A DNA stretch of 64,000 nucleotides from Lagierella sp. (GCF_029983815.1 NZ_JASBYU010000003.1:62001-126000), one strand, 5' to 3'. Positions 16,501 to 24,083 are shown, counted from the stretch's first letter. The notes: generated by a model from the letters alone, not told the origin. Numbers and translations are program-made.

Positions 16501-17592
16501 AATATAATTTTTATAATTATTTTTAACATTTGACTTCCTGAACATTTCATTGTATAACTTTTTATCAGAATTATCATACTTTCTAATTAATATTTTTAAC
16601 TTTTCTAAATCTTCTTTGTGCTTAACAAATCTACTCACTTTAGCATCTGATATTGTTTTGTGACCATTTAAAATATTTTTCAATAAAACATAATCATAAA
16701 TCCCTTTAAGATTCAAAATTAAATCAATTTTATCTCCTACGATTTGTTCATAAATGATGATTTTTTCTTCAAACTCCTCATTGTTGAAATCTACCTTTTC
16801 ATCATTTTCTTTATCCAATTCTAAGTCGTATAATTTTGACAATTTTAAATTCCCTGAAATCAAAATGTTACCTATTGATTCTACTATTTTATTATTTATT
16901 TTCTCATCTTTTAATAAACTCTTAAATTGATTTTTCTTGTCGTTTTTAAAAGTATTTTTATCACTAAGGATATCTAACAATCTAATAAAGAATCTTTTAC
17001 GTGGACTTACATTAATATAATCCTTATTTAAGATTTCTTTGAGTTCCTTAAAATATGGTTCTACATTCTCTATTTCCGAAATTTTTTGACCCTCATTTAG
17101 AAAATGTCCTCTTTTTTTCATAATATGATTGATTGCTAAAAAGTAAAACCTAATATCCTTTTTTTCTTTTGAATCCATTAAATCTTTTCTAAGATGATAT
17201 ATAGTAGGATATTTAAGATGATAATCTCTATCTGAAAATTCTACATCATCAAAAAGATTGTACTTACAATTAATTTTCTTATCATTAAACCAAAACTTAC
17301 TCTCATCTAATCTTAAAAAGAAATCCTTATCTATTTTGTTTATTTCTTCTTGAAAAATTTCCCTAAGCATATCTAATCTAAGTCTTGTTCTTTGATATCT
17401 CCTCCTACTACTTCTTTTAAGTCTTCTTTCCTCAGCAGTTTTTGCTTCACTAAACAATCGTATTCCCCAAGCATCTTTTCCTTTGGCTCTTAAAATATTG
17501 TAGGACTCGTCAGTAACTGCCCAACCAACAGAATTTGTTCCTATGTCCAGACCTAGATAATAATCCTTGTTTTTTCTTGTTTCCTTACCCAT
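13546..17592 (-). CDS. cas9: CRISPR-associated endonuclease Cas9 (type II-A)
   Basis: 1348 residues, within the II-A size range. RuvC-I is at LGLDIGTNSVGWA (D16), the arginine-rich bridge helix follows at RRLKRSSRRRYQRTR, RuvC-II is at IFIEMSRGKED (E778), the HNH catalytic H857 sits in YDVDHIIPRS with the downstream NNKVLVKR block, and RuvC-III is HHAHDAFLN (H991, D994). All catalytic residues are intact, so it should be an active RNA-guided double-strand nuclease. The PAM-interacting C-terminus ends in FKLIDTSPAGFFEQERDLL, similar to other Tissierellia/Firmicutes Cas9s; the PAM cannot be read by eye. AGAGAGG precedes the ATG by seven bases. The tracrRNA gene is divergent and immediately upstream. 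Confidence 0.98.
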   Translation of the reverse strand: MGKETRKNKDYYLGLDIGTNSVGWAVTDESYNILRAKGKDAWGIRLFSEAKTAEERRLKRSSRRRYQRTRLRLDMLREIFQEEINKIDKDFFLRLDESKFWFNDKKINCKYNLFDDVEFSDRDYHLKYPTIYHLRKDLMDSKEKKDIRFYFLAINHIMKKRGHFLNEGQKISEIENVEPYFKELKEILNKDYINVSPRKRFFIRLLDILSDKNTFKNDKKNQFKSLLKDEKINNKIVESIGNILISGNLKLSKLYDLELDKENDEKVDFNNEEFEEKIIIYEQIVGDKIDLILNLKGIYDYVLLKNILNGHKTISDAKVSRFVKHKEDLEKLKILIRKYDNSDKKLYNEMFRKSNVKNNYKNYITKVVTKGKIKPKCSREDFYKFVLKMLDEICDKSDELFQEIKNDIEKEEFMLKQVSNLNSVIPYQIHEIELNKILNSLIRDYPGFEKETKGLSKKEKIQKLFKFRIPYYVGPLNPYHNIKNGGNSWIVLKKNTTEQITPWNFEDIVDLDESEKEFIRSMTNKCTYLIDKDVLAKHSLLYSKYLVLNELNNLKINGTKLDRDLKLEIIEELYAKNKKVSLNKLKTFLVSRNYADSDVLISGIDNELKENMSSYVDFKRILGDEFDELKVENLIEYITIHSGNKKIIRKKINKLFPYIENEKKKMIESLKYEGWGRFSNDFLKLLKGVDNETGEINSIIGFLLNKNDNLMQLLSRRYTFLNEIKEYNGKFFKGDFSYGILEKLRLSPSVKKMVWQTLIIVEEIKKVFGSEPKKIFIEMSRGKEDKPERKESRKSNLVKLYSSLNKDILQEIKNRDEIEFRKERLFLYYTQNCKCMYSGETIDLNKIMDSNLYDVDHIIPRSIKKDDSVLNNKVLVKRILNKRKGNKYPIAHDIRNNPSIKKMWEFLLAKGLITEEKFNRLIRNSPLTDEELAGFINRQLVETRQTTKITGELLKDLNPQSKLVYVKAGLISEFRHNFNCLKVRDLDNLHHAHDAFLNVVVGNVYNTKFTNNPLNYVKNNRGSYSLNRIFDNTVIDINGNVVWDNKRDIQKVLFTLEKNSVLKTVENYISKGQLFNEQPISKEEIKESTLNLPLKEDSRLANLKRYGGYTKIGIAYFALVSSKIRKKDNLSLEGIPKYLVPQIYQKGEKVVLDFLTTYLGLEEVEILIPKILIKSQIIVDGFKYTINGKTGNKISIQPAVEPFWSLKEKELYKYLLGLKFKSESYNKDITIPEDREKIVRALEIVKNKLNKKPFNNRKTIPSAILEYDFINSSLENLDMLLVLEESLKLTKSVICEANLNLIGGSTNSGKTSISKNIGKYNEFKLIDTSPAGFFEQERDLLKIWDGDK

Positions 17593-17605
17593 TTTTATAC
17601 CTCTC

Positions 17606-17634
17606 TTGACAATTTATTAAATAGCCATTATAAT
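17606..17634 (+). promoter_or_regulatory. Consensus sigma-A promoter of the tracrRNA, overlapping a cas9 -10
   Basis: TTGACA (17606-17611), a 17-base spacer and TATAAT (17629-17634) make a perfect consensus promoter firing toward higher coordinates, start near 17641. On the opposite strand another TATAAT covers 17627-17632, in the right place to be the cas9 -10 but with a poor -35. The two -10 boxes share six bases, so polymerase could open only one direction at a time. Confidence 0.85.
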
Positions 17635-17640
17635 ATTATT

Positions 17641-17764
17641 GATTTCAATGGCTTACTCCCATATGAAATTACATCATGAGTTCAAATAAAAATTTATTCT
17701 CATTGCCCAAATTTGGGTTCGCATTGGCGAATTACATAAAGAGCTTATTAAAGAGCTCTTTTTG
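17641..17764 (+). ncRNA. tracrRNA
   Basis: The anti-repeat (17652-17687) is complementary to the crRNA repeat. The upper duplex is near-continuous, with one G-U at 17665. The bulge has GA on the crRNA side and GAGU (17678-17681) on the tracr side. The lower stem pairs GUUUGA with UCAAAU (17682-17687). This repeats the streptococcal Cas9 guide layout. Then come a small AT hairpin (AATAA/TTATT, about 17685-17698), a CCCAAATTTGGG hairpin (17705-17716), a TTCGC-ATTG-GCGAA hairpin (17718-17731), and a terminator, AAAGAGCT/AGCTCTTT (17738-17761) with a T run. The length is about 124 nt. Hairpins were folded by eye. Confidence 0.93.
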
Positions 17765-18090
17765 TTTTAATCCATTATTTTATTTTGATTTTAAATATCA
17801 AAAACATCCCAGAGTTTGAACAATTATATTTCTAAGCTTTGTTTCTACTATTATTTGTCCGCAAAAAACTTGAATTTATAAGCAATCATTCTATCTAAAT
17901 ATATCATACCATAAATTATTATTTTATACTTCGATTTTAAGTTTTCTATTATTGATTTTTCATCTTTCTTATGTTTTATAGTATGGTAACTTGTAAATAA
18001 AACCTATTTCGATAAAAATTACAAATTTTAACCAGAAATCAGGTTTATAGGTTATATATTTTACTTAAACCGTTAAATTGTAAAGAAAAC
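17765..18090. other. Intergenic AT-rich stretch between tracrRNA and the AI-2E-like gene
   Basis: About 325 bases without a frame, promoter or second anti-repeat that I can support. It separates the CRISPR locus from the stress/cell-wall region. Confidence 0.6.
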
Positions 18091-18126
18091 AAAAAAACCG
18101 TTGAGATATGATTATTCTCTCAACGG
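18091..18126 (-). terminator. Rho-independent terminator of the AI-2E-like gene
   Basis: A perfect 9-bp stem CCGTTGAGA (18098-18106)/TCTCAACGG (18118-18126), followed on the minus strand by seven T. It lies 19 bases after the stop at 18145. Confidence 0.9.
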
Positions 18127-18144
18127 CTCAAATAAATTCACTTA

Positions 18145-18645
18145 CTAACTTTTACTCCCTTTTCCTTTCCCACCAAAGACTTCTCCTCTTCTCATGTCTA
18201 TTATCACTGCAACTACAATAGAAATAAGCGCTCCTACTACTGCACCAACTCCCGGCGTTAAAACTACCATTGAAATAACCGTAATTCCCAAAGTGTAAAT
18301 GGGTTTTAGTCCTATGCTCTTTCCAAGGATTAAAGGTTCTAGGATTTGACTTAGGATAAATGTGATAATATAAAGCACTATTAATATTGCTGAAAGCTTC
18401 CCATTTCCCTGTACCAGGACTATGATAGCCCAAGGTATTAAGACCAGCCCCGAGCCTAATACTGGTAGTAAGTCAACTATGGCAATTGCAAAGGCTATAA
18501 GGCCATAGTATGGAATGTTTGCATATTTTAGTCCAAATATTAGAACTATAAAGTTTATCAAGGAGGAAAGAACAATCGCCTTTAGGTACTGAACTACTCC
18601 ATGCCCTGTTCTATTTAAAAATTCTTTTATTAAATTACTATTCAT
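18145..18645 (-). CDS. AI-2E family (PerM/YdbI) membrane protein, C-terminal half only
   Basis: About 166 residues with four predicted helices. The family's C-terminal signatures are present: TGHGVVQYLKAI, IAIVDLLPVLGSGLVLIPW, ILEPLILGKSIGLKP and the GVGAVVGALISIV end. Full-length members have about 330-380 residues with eight helices; the N-terminal half is absent, and only about 120 bases separate this start from the next gene. It has a proper GGAAGG site before the ATG at 18645 and its own terminator, so it may be expressed as a half-size protein rather than being dead. A GGGTAT box preceded by AACT lies at 18701-18706. Family roles include autoinducer or ion/proton export; substrate unknown here. 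Confidence 0.8.
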   Translation of the reverse strand: MNSNLIKEFLNRTGHGVVQYLKAIVLSSLINFIVLIFGLKYANIPYYGLIAFAIAIVDLLPVLGSGLVLIPWAIIVLVQGNGKLSAILIVLYIITFILSQILEPLILGKSIGLKPIYTLGITVISMVVLTPGVGAVVGALISIVVAVIIDMRRGEVFGGKGKGSKS

Positions 18646-18711
18646 ATTCACCCTTCCAATCTCTAATGAATGGGGTTTATTATTATAACCCTTTTTATAT
18701 ATACCCAGTTA

Positions 18712-18744
18712 TAAAAATCGGGCACCCAATAGTATGAGCACCCG
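18712..18744 (-). terminator. Terminator of the CWB2-nuclease gene
   Basis: On the minus strand a 9-bp stem containing three G-U pairs (18719-18727 with 18736-18744) is followed by ATTTTTATA. It lies 20 bases after the stop at 18765. Confidence 0.75.
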
Positions 18745-18764
18745 ACTATATTAATTTTTTCTAC

Positions 18765-20204
18765 TTATTTAAACACGGCGTCATAATCCTTCCAGACTCC
18801 TATATTTTGATCCTTCGCCTGTTTTTCTAATTTTCTAAATTCTGTTACATATTTTATATTAGGTGGGATAGCCATAACTTTAGCATGACCCTTTTGTAGG
18901 AGTAACTCATTTAGCATATCTCCATTTTCTAGATAAACATAGGCAAGAATTCTACCATATTTATCCCTTTCTTGGATATCCAACTCTAAATTTACTTTCT
19001 TTCCTTCAATTAATGACTTGGTATATTTAGAAGCTATTTTCCCATATTCTACATTTCTTTTTTCATCTGGATGAACAGACTCTGGCGTGTCAACCAATAA
19101 TAGTCTAATTCTCTCAAGTTTTCCTTCTACTCTAGCTTCAAAGGTATCTCCATCTATTACCCTGTTTACCACTACAGGGATAAATTCTGGGTCTTCCACT
19201 GGTAAATTCATTTTTGAAAGCTGATTTTCAATTTCAAGAGAAACTGAACTCTTACCGCCTATAATGATAATATGATCAAGTTTTCCAGTTTCAAATCTAT
19301 TCTTTATATAGTTAAATACATCCTTATCCAATCTATTAGATGAAGTAAGCATCACTGGAGAGTTGAACAGTTTAGCTACTGGAGCACTTGAAAGAGCATC
19401 TGGAAAGTCACTTCCCGATACGAGAACTAAAGTCTTACTGGTGTTACCGTAAAATCTATCATAGTAAGTTCCAATGTTAAGAGCAGTTTTATATCTGTCT
19501 TTTCCGCTAAACCTCTTATACGGTTTAAAACCCTCTATCTTTGGTACTGAAGAATATCCTCCAAAGATATACTCTGGTCTGTCACCATTTTTATATGGAA
19601 TCAAATATACATTTCTTCCCTTTTTGTCCTTTAATTGGGAGACAAAGGGCGCTGCTGGTAAAGCATCGGCAAAGGAATAACCATTTATGGCTGCAGTTAC
19701 TTCTATTTTTTCGCCATTCCCATATAAAGCCGCTCTTTCCTTAGCAATTTCTTTAGCAGTTTCAAATCTGCCCTTTCCTTTAATTCTTTTAGTTTCTGCT
19801 ATGGTCTTTAATTCATTGTATACACCAGTAGAAACCGTACCTTCTCCACCAAGAAGATAGATTTTTTTTGGACTAAGCCTCTTTATTTCAGCTTTAACAG
19901 CCAAACTTAAGTTTTTTGATCCCGTAAGAAGGATTGGTGCATTTAACTGTGCTGCCAAAGTTCCTCCAACTAATGCATCTGGGAACCCCTCTCCAGAGGC
20001 AACAACTACATAATCACTCTTTTTAAAATAATATGAAGATAATTTTGTTGCAGTTAAGTATCTATCCTTTCCGGCAACTCTCGTTATCTTCGGTCCTACA
20101 AGACCTTTGTTATTTCCTACTTCTTCCTTTGCTTGGACAGGATTTAATATACCAAATACCATCGCAAAGGCTAGAAAAATACTAACAATTTTCTTTTTAA
20201 TCAA
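18765..20204 (-). CDS. Secreted CWB2 cell-wall-binding / thermonuclease (SNase) fusion
   Basis: 479 residues. A signal peptide covers the first 25 residues (IKKKIVSIFLAFAMVFG... QAKE). Three cell-wall-binding repeats type 2 (CWB2) follow, recognisable by VAGKDRYLTA, FPDALVGG, ILLTGSKNL, IYLLGGEGTVS and their two later copies, up to about residue 335. The C-terminal 140 residues are a staphylococcal-nuclease fold with the catalytic set intact: D351 in VIDGDTF, R367, D372 and E375 in IRLLLVDTPES, R418 in DKYGR. It should be a calcium-dependent DNase/RNase held on the outer wall. Start is TTG, six bases after GGAGGAGG. CWB2 repeats bind wall teichoic-type polymers in clostridia. Confidence 0.93.
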   Translation of the reverse strand: MIKKKIVSIFLAFAMVFGILNPVQAKEEVGNNKGLVGPKITRVAGKDRYLTATKLSSYYFKKSDYVVVASGEGFPDALVGGTLAAQLNAPILLTGSKNLSLAVKAEIKRLSPKKIYLLGGEGTVSTGVYNELKTIAETKRIKGKGRFETAKEIAKERAALYGNGEKIEVTAAINGYSFADALPAAPFVSQLKDKKGRNVYLIPYKNGDRPEYIFGGYSSVPKIEGFKPYKRFSGKDRYKTALNIGTYYDRFYGNTSKTLVLVSGSDFPDALSSAPVAKLFNSPVMLTSSNRLDKDVFNYIKNRFETGKLDHIIIIGGKSSVSLEIENQLSKMNLPVEDPEFIPVVVNRVIDGDTFEARVEGKLERIRLLLVDTPESVHPDEKRNVEYGKIASKYTKSLIEGKKVNLELDIQERDKYGRILAYVYLENGDMLNELLLQKGHAKVMAIPPNIKYVTEFRKLEKQAKDQNIGVWKDYDAVFK

Positions 20205-20342
20205 TTTCTTCCTCCTCCAATTATATATGAAATAATTTTATCACTTTTTAAATCAATTTCCAAATTGCATGATTTTTTAAATCTCTGAAGTGGATTTATA
20301 GGGTATAATGTAGTAAATATTTAAACCTTGAGGAGTAATCTT

Positions 20343-21119
20343 ATGAACAGTGAAGTAATAGAAAATTATAGCCATAATAAAAGAGGATTGACAATAGACG
20401 CCCTAAAATATATTGCCATTGTCGCCATGTTAATTGACCACATTGCAACAGCCTTTGTAACCGATTATGGAACTGTGTACTATATTATGCGACTTATTGG
20501 CAGAATTACTGGACCTGTAATGTTCTTTTCCGCAGTGGAAGGCTATCATCACACAAGAAATTTAAAGAAGTATATTATAAGACTTGCCCTATTTGCATTA
20601 ATAAGCTACCTGCCTTATATGTATGCTTTTAATGACGACTTTGACCCATGGCGGTTAAATGTAATCTTTACAATTCTTTTTGGAATTATTGCAATATATG
20701 TGCGAAGAAATGTTGAAAATCCAGTTTTAAAATTTTTCATGATTTTCTTGATATTCATTGTTTCCATACCTGCTGACTACGGCACAAGTGGACTACTTAT
20801 GATCTTAGTAATGGACTATTACTATGGAAATAGAGATGGGGAAATCTTTGGATATTTGATAGTAATCCTCTTACAATATAGAATCTTCGATATTTTCATT
20901 ACTCCACTTTGGACTTATATGAAAGATGGCGTTTTAGACACGACTTATATTAAAACTGGGTGCTACCTACTAGGTTACTTTGTTCCGATATTTCTTTTTA
21001 AGCATTATAACGGCAGGAAGGGAAATACAAATAACAAGTTTTTAAAATGGTCCTTTTATATCTTCTATCCTCTACATCTTGCCATAATAGCTTTGATTAG
21101 AATCTACATCGTCAAGTAA
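20343..21119 (+). CDS. TraX family membrane protein
   Basis: About 258 residues, seven or so membrane helices, with TraX-family landmarks: LTIDALKYIAIVAMLIDHIA, MRLIGRITGPVMFFSAVEGY, the RRNV turn and the final FYIFYPLHLAIIALI. TraX of the F plasmid acetylates pilin; chromosomal Firmicute members are thought to be acyltransferase-like membrane proteins of unknown substrate. The ATG at 20343 has GAGGAG seven bases upstream; a TTG five codons earlier would bury that site. A TATAAT box (20304-20309) lies upstream without a clear -35. This is one of only three clear plus-strand protein genes here. Confidence 0.88.
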   Translation: MNSEVIENYSHNKRGLTIDALKYIAIVAMLIDHIATAFVTDYGTVYYIMRLIGRITGPVMFFSAVEGYHHTRNLKKYIIRLALFALISYLPYMYAFNDDFDPWRLNVIFTILFGIIAIYVRRNVENPVLKFFMIFLIFIVSIPADYGTSGLLMILVMDYYYGNRDGEIFGYLIVILLQYRIFDIFITPLWTYMKDGVLDTTYIKTGCYLLGYFVPIFLFKHYNGRKGNTNNKFLKWSFYIFYPLHLAIIALIRIYIVK

Positions 21120-21132
21120 GTAAAAATGAATA

Positions 21133-21161
21133 ACCGAGCATCATTTTATTAGATGCTCGGT
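21133..21161. terminator. Bidirectional terminator between convergent genes
   Basis: A perfect 10-bp stem ACCGAGCATC/GATGCTCGGT with a 9-base loop. A/T tracts lie on both sides, serving TraX (+) and the YcaC-like gene (-). Confidence 0.85.
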
Positions 21162-21192
21162 TTAATAATATTGTTTATTACTGTTTTGATAT

Positions 21193-21789
21193 TTACTTAA
21201 ATAGGATGTCCGCAAATTCTTCTGCAGTCTCTTCCCTATTCCAATCCCTTTGAAGTTCACAAGCTAGTTGTACCCAGGAAATTAACTTTACTCCTGCTTG
21301 CTCCATCCTTCTTAAAGCGGTTTCATGGGCAGTCTTACTAGTTCCGCCAACCGCATCTACAACAGCGTATACCTCATACCCTTCTTCAATTGCATCAAGG
21401 GCTGGGAAACTTAGACAAGCTTCTGTCCAAAGAGCCGTCATTATAAGCTTTTTTCTTCCAGTATCTTCAACAGCCTTTTTAAACTCTTCATCTTCCCAAG
21501 AGTTTATTGTAGTTCTGTCAACCGGTTTTTCATCTGGAAAAATATCCATTATTTCATTAATCATAGGTTCGTTCTTGCCATTTGAAACATTAACCGTACT
21601 CAACACCACCGGCAATTTATACAGTTTAGCAAGTCGTGAAGTTTTAACTATATTCTTTACCAATTCATCATTGTCCATAGACTTAATTGATTGAACTTGT
21701 ATAGGTTGGTAGTCTATGGCTATGAATGCTGAATTTTTCGGTGTCAATAGATGATCGTTTTTTTGATCTCTTATCTTTTCTGAATTCAT
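21193..21789 (-). CDS. Isochorismatase-superfamily cysteine hydrolase, YcaC-like
   Basis: 198 residues. The triad parts are visible: aspartate in AFIAIDYQP (near residue 26), lysine in the GRKKLIMTALW strand, and the nucleophile cysteine in WTEACLSFPALDA (about residue 122). The closest named relatives are YcaC-like hydrolases whose substrate is unknown. It follows the GNAT gene by 29 bases, has GGAG upstream of its ATG, and is the last gene of a stress-type cluster (21.2-24.5 kb). Confidence 0.87.
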   Translation of the reverse strand: MNSEKIRDQKNDHLLTPKNSAFIAIDYQPIQVQSIKSMDNDELVKNIVKTSRLAKLYKLPVVLSTVNVSNGKNEPMINEIMDIFPDEKPVDRTTINSWEDEEFKKAVEDTGRKKLIMTALWTEACLSFPALDAIEEGYEVYAVVDAVGGTSKTAHETALRRMEQAGVKLISWVQLACELQRDWNREETAEEFADILFK

Positions 21790-21818
21790 ATCCTCAACTC
21801 CTTATCAGTGATATAAAA

Positions 21819-22094
21819 CTATTTCTTATAAACATCCTCATATTCTTTAGAAGTTTGAAAGAGTTTAAGTGCAAAGGGACAAGTTGCCATCAACTTAATT
21901 CCTTGCTTTCTAGCCTCTTCCACCACTTTGTCTACAAGCTTTTTACCAATTCCCTGGCCGGAATATTCATCATCAACCTCAGTGTGATCAATTATCCATA
22001 GGCCAGTTGCTCTAGAAAAAGTACATTCGCCAATCTGTTTTCCATCGACTAAGGCAACGGATCTATGGCCCTTTTCATCAAATTTTATCTCCAT
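21819..22094 (-). CDS. Small GNAT-type N-acetyltransferase (YjdJ-like)
   Basis: 91 residues, the minimal GNAT fold (DUF4-type). The acetyl-CoA loop is DDEYSGQGIGKKLVDKVVEEARKQG, followed by KLMATCPFALKLF. Targets of these mini-acetyltransferases are unknown. CAGGAG lies upstream of the ATG. A weak sigma-B-like motif (GTTTTT, 12 bases, GAGTAA) is at 22175-22198. Confidence 0.88.
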   Translation of the reverse strand: MEIKFDEKGHRSVALVDGKQIGECTFSRATGLWIIDHTEVDDEYSGQGIGKKLVDKVVEEARKQGIKLMATCPFALKLFQTSKEYEDVYKK

Positions 22095-22174
22095 AATTCA
22101 GCTCCTGATTTCTATATTCAAAATCTAGTTTTAAGATTATATAAATTCATATCCACCAGTCTAAGACGGACGGG

Positions 22175-22198
22175 TTACTCATTTATTAATCAAAAAAC
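22175..22198 (-). promoter_or_regulatory. Weak sigma-B-like promoter candidate of the GNAT/YcaC pair
   Basis: Minus strand GTTTTT (22193-22198), 12-base spacer, GAGTAA (22175-22180). One mismatch in the -10 and two in the -35 relative to GTTTAA/GGGTAA. It is listed because the same pattern occurs in better form before two other stress-type operons nearby. Confidence 0.3.
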
Positions 22199-22203
22199 TA
22201 TAA

Positions 22204-22815
22204 TTATTTTTCTGACTCTTCTAAAACCTTTTGAACCGCTTCGTCCTTTGCCATCTTTTCCATAAACGCCTTTAGATTAGGATATTCCTTCCAAGATTTT
22301 GGAGTGTTATCCAACCAACGGCTTAGGATGAAAGCATAGGGTTCAAGTACTGTTTTCTTGTCCTTATAAACATGGTCCTTACCTTCTAGTAATTTGTCTA
22401 AATGAGTCGCAGCTTGATCTATCTTCTTATAAGCGGCGTCCTTTGCCTTTTGTAAATCATCTTCATCAGTACTAGTAGTGTATCCGTCAGGACCAAACAT
22501 TGGCCAAAACGCTGGGTGATAGTCCCCTGTAATAAAGGCAGCTAATTCATTAAATAAGAAACGATCTTCTATACTATCATCCGGTCCAAGGTTTGCTTCT
22601 GGGAACTTTTCCGCCACATATTGCAAGATTGCATTTGCTTGAGTTTTAATCTTGTCATCTCCCGTATCAAGTGCAGGAACAGCTCCCAAAGGATTGATCT
22701 TTCTATATTCGTCAGATCCTAAAACCACTTTCTCAACTTCATAGTCAGCTCCTGCCCATTCCAATGAAATCCACACTGATAGGGCACAAGTGCCTGGTGC
22801 ATAATATAATTTCAT
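22204..22815 (-). CDS. Glutathione S-transferase family protein
   Basis: 204 residues. The thioredoxin-fold N-terminal domain starts MKLYYAPGTCALSVWISLEW, with the beta-class cysteine of GTCALS and the cis-proline of INPLGAVPAL. The helical C-terminal domain contains FNELAAFITGDYHPAFWPMFG. Beta-class GSTs are mainly proteobacterial; one in a low-GC Gram-positive is unusual. The ATG at 22815 has AGGAGGG five bases upstream, so 13 more upstream codons of the open frame are not coding. A GGGTAT box lies at 22838-22843. Confidence 0.9.
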   Translation of the reverse strand: MKLYYAPGTCALSVWISLEWAGADYEVEKVVLGSDEYRKINPLGAVPALDTGDDKIKTQANAILQYVAEKFPEANLGPDDSIEDRFLFNELAAFITGDYHPAFWPMFGPDGYTTSTDEDDLQKAKDAAYKKIDQAATHLDKLLEGKDHVYKDKKTVLEPYAFILSRWLDNTPKSWKEYPNLKAFMEKMAKDEAVQKVLEESEK

Positions 22816-22875
22816 AAAATCCCTCCTATATATTCTTATACCCAATGTCAACATTATTGGATATACACTAAAATT

Positions 22876-23163
22876 TTACTCTCTTTCCTGTACCGTAACT
22901 TCAAGGATGTCACCCTCTCCAACATTTAAAGCCTGCCTAATGGATTTTAAAACTCCAAGGATATAACAAACTTCTCCCTTTTCATCTTTAATCCCCATAT
23001 TAACAACGCTTCCATCATATGGAACCCCATTGAAGGTAGCATGCACTTTAACCCTTCCCTTACCAAATTCACTTTTGATATCATAGGGAAATATTACGTA
23101 GGCTCCACCCTTTTCTGGAATCAAATGCAGTTTTGCCTTAAATTTATAAAGCTTTGTATTCAT
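22876..23163 (-). CDS. DUF1905 domain protein
   Basis: 95 residues, all beta-barrel-like: KLYKFKAKLHLIPEKGGAYVIFP, then GRVKVHATFNGVPYDGS and the closing GDILEVTVQERE. This matches the DUF1905 family, whose function is not established. The ATG at 23163 is chosen over a TTG three codons earlier. It lies 18 bases after the YdaD-like stop and is probably co-transcribed with ydaT-ydaD. Confidence 0.85.
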   Translation of the reverse strand: MNTKLYKFKAKLHLIPEKGGAYVIFPYDIKSEFGKGRVKVHATFNGVPYDGSVVNMGIKDEKGEVCYILGVLKSIRQALNVGEGDILEVTVQERE

Positions 23164-23181
23164 ATATCCCAAGCCTCTTTA

Positions 23182-24081
23182 TTAACTACATATAAACTGT
23201 CCACCGTTTATATGAAGGGTTTGTCCCGTTATAAAACTATTGCCCCTTGTCCATGCAAATAGAATATAGGCCTCTAGCAATTCTATTGGCTGTCCAGCCC
23301 TTGAAAGTAAAGTATTTTCTCCAAAATTTTCTACATGGTCCGACTCGAAGGTGGATGGGATTAAAGGTGTCCAAATTGGACCTGGCGCAACCTGGTTGAC
23401 CCTTATCTTCTTTTCTCCAAGGCTTTGGGCTAAGGACCTTGTAAAGGCTGTTATTGCACCCTTTGTCGAAGCATAGTCAATTAGGGACTTATTTCCCTCA
23501 TAAGCTGTTACGGAAGCTGTATTTATAATTGAAGAATCTTCCTTTAAATGCGGTAGAGCCGCTTGAACCATAAAAAACATACCAAAGAAGTTAGTTTCAA
23601 AAGTTCTCTTAAGCTGCTCTTCGCTAATATCCAATATGCTTTCCTGAGGATGTTGTTCTCCAGCATTATTAACTAAAATATCGATTTGACCAAATTTGTC
23701 CAAAGTTGTCTTTACAACTTCTTCACAAAACGCCTTATCTCCCACATCCCCTTGGATTAGAATAACTTCTTGTCCGATTTCTTCAATCTTCTTTTTAGTG
23801 GTTTCAGCATCTTCACTTTCCTCCAGGTATACAATTACAAGATTAGCTCCCTCTTTCGCATATCCTATAGATACAGCTCTACCTATTCCGCTGTCTCCAC
23901 CAGTTACAATTGCAACCTTGTCCTTTAACCTGCCTGCTCCTGGGAAATCATCATCATATACAGGCTTGGTCTTCATATCTTCTTCCTTGCCTGGTCTTGT
24001 TGGAAGTTGTTCCCCAGTTATATTTTCACTAGTTTTCTCCACCGACTTTGTATAATCACGTTCATTAAAATCCTTTTCCAT
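23182..24081 (-). CDS. ydaD: Short-chain dehydrogenase, YdaD/GSP39-like general stress protein
   Basis: 299 residues. A 45-residue N-terminal extension (LPTRPGKEEDMKTKP, typical of this subgroup) precedes the Rossmann domain: VAIVTGGDSGIGRAVS for NAD(P), NNAG, the catalytic serine in INTASVTAYEG, the YxxxK pair in IDYASTKGA, and VAPGPIWTPL. Full length. The second ATG (24081) is preferred: GGAG is seven bases upstream, and the first ATG is too close. It directly follows the YdaT-like gene, the same pairing of general stress proteins known from Bacillus. Confidence 0.92.
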   Translation of the reverse strand: MEKDFNERDYTKSVEKTSENITGEQLPTRPGKEEDMKTKPVYDDDFPGAGRLKDKVAIVTGGDSGIGRAVSIGYAKEGANLVIVYLEESEDAETTKKKIEEIGQEVILIQGDVGDKAFCEEVVKTTLDKFGQIDILVNNAGEQHPQESILDISEEQLKRTFETNFFGMFFMVQAALPHLKEDSSIINTASVTAYEGNKSLIDYASTKGAITAFTRSLAQSLGEKKIRVNQVAPGPIWTPLIPSTFESDHVENFGENTLLSRAGQPIELLEAYILFAWTRGNSFITGQTLHINGGQFICS

Positions 24082-24083
24082 TA

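Noticed and set aside
17627..17692. A long tracrRNA form repressing cas9 as in S. pyogenes
   Set aside because: That mechanism needs an upstream-initiated tracrRNA with a repeat-like 5' part. I see only one strong start (near 17641) and no such sequence.
18152..18433. A 93-codon frame inside the AI-2E-like gene
   Set aside because: Same strand, shifted frame, low-quality composition (many H, N, S, W) and no ribosome binding site; the AI-2E frame matches a known family.
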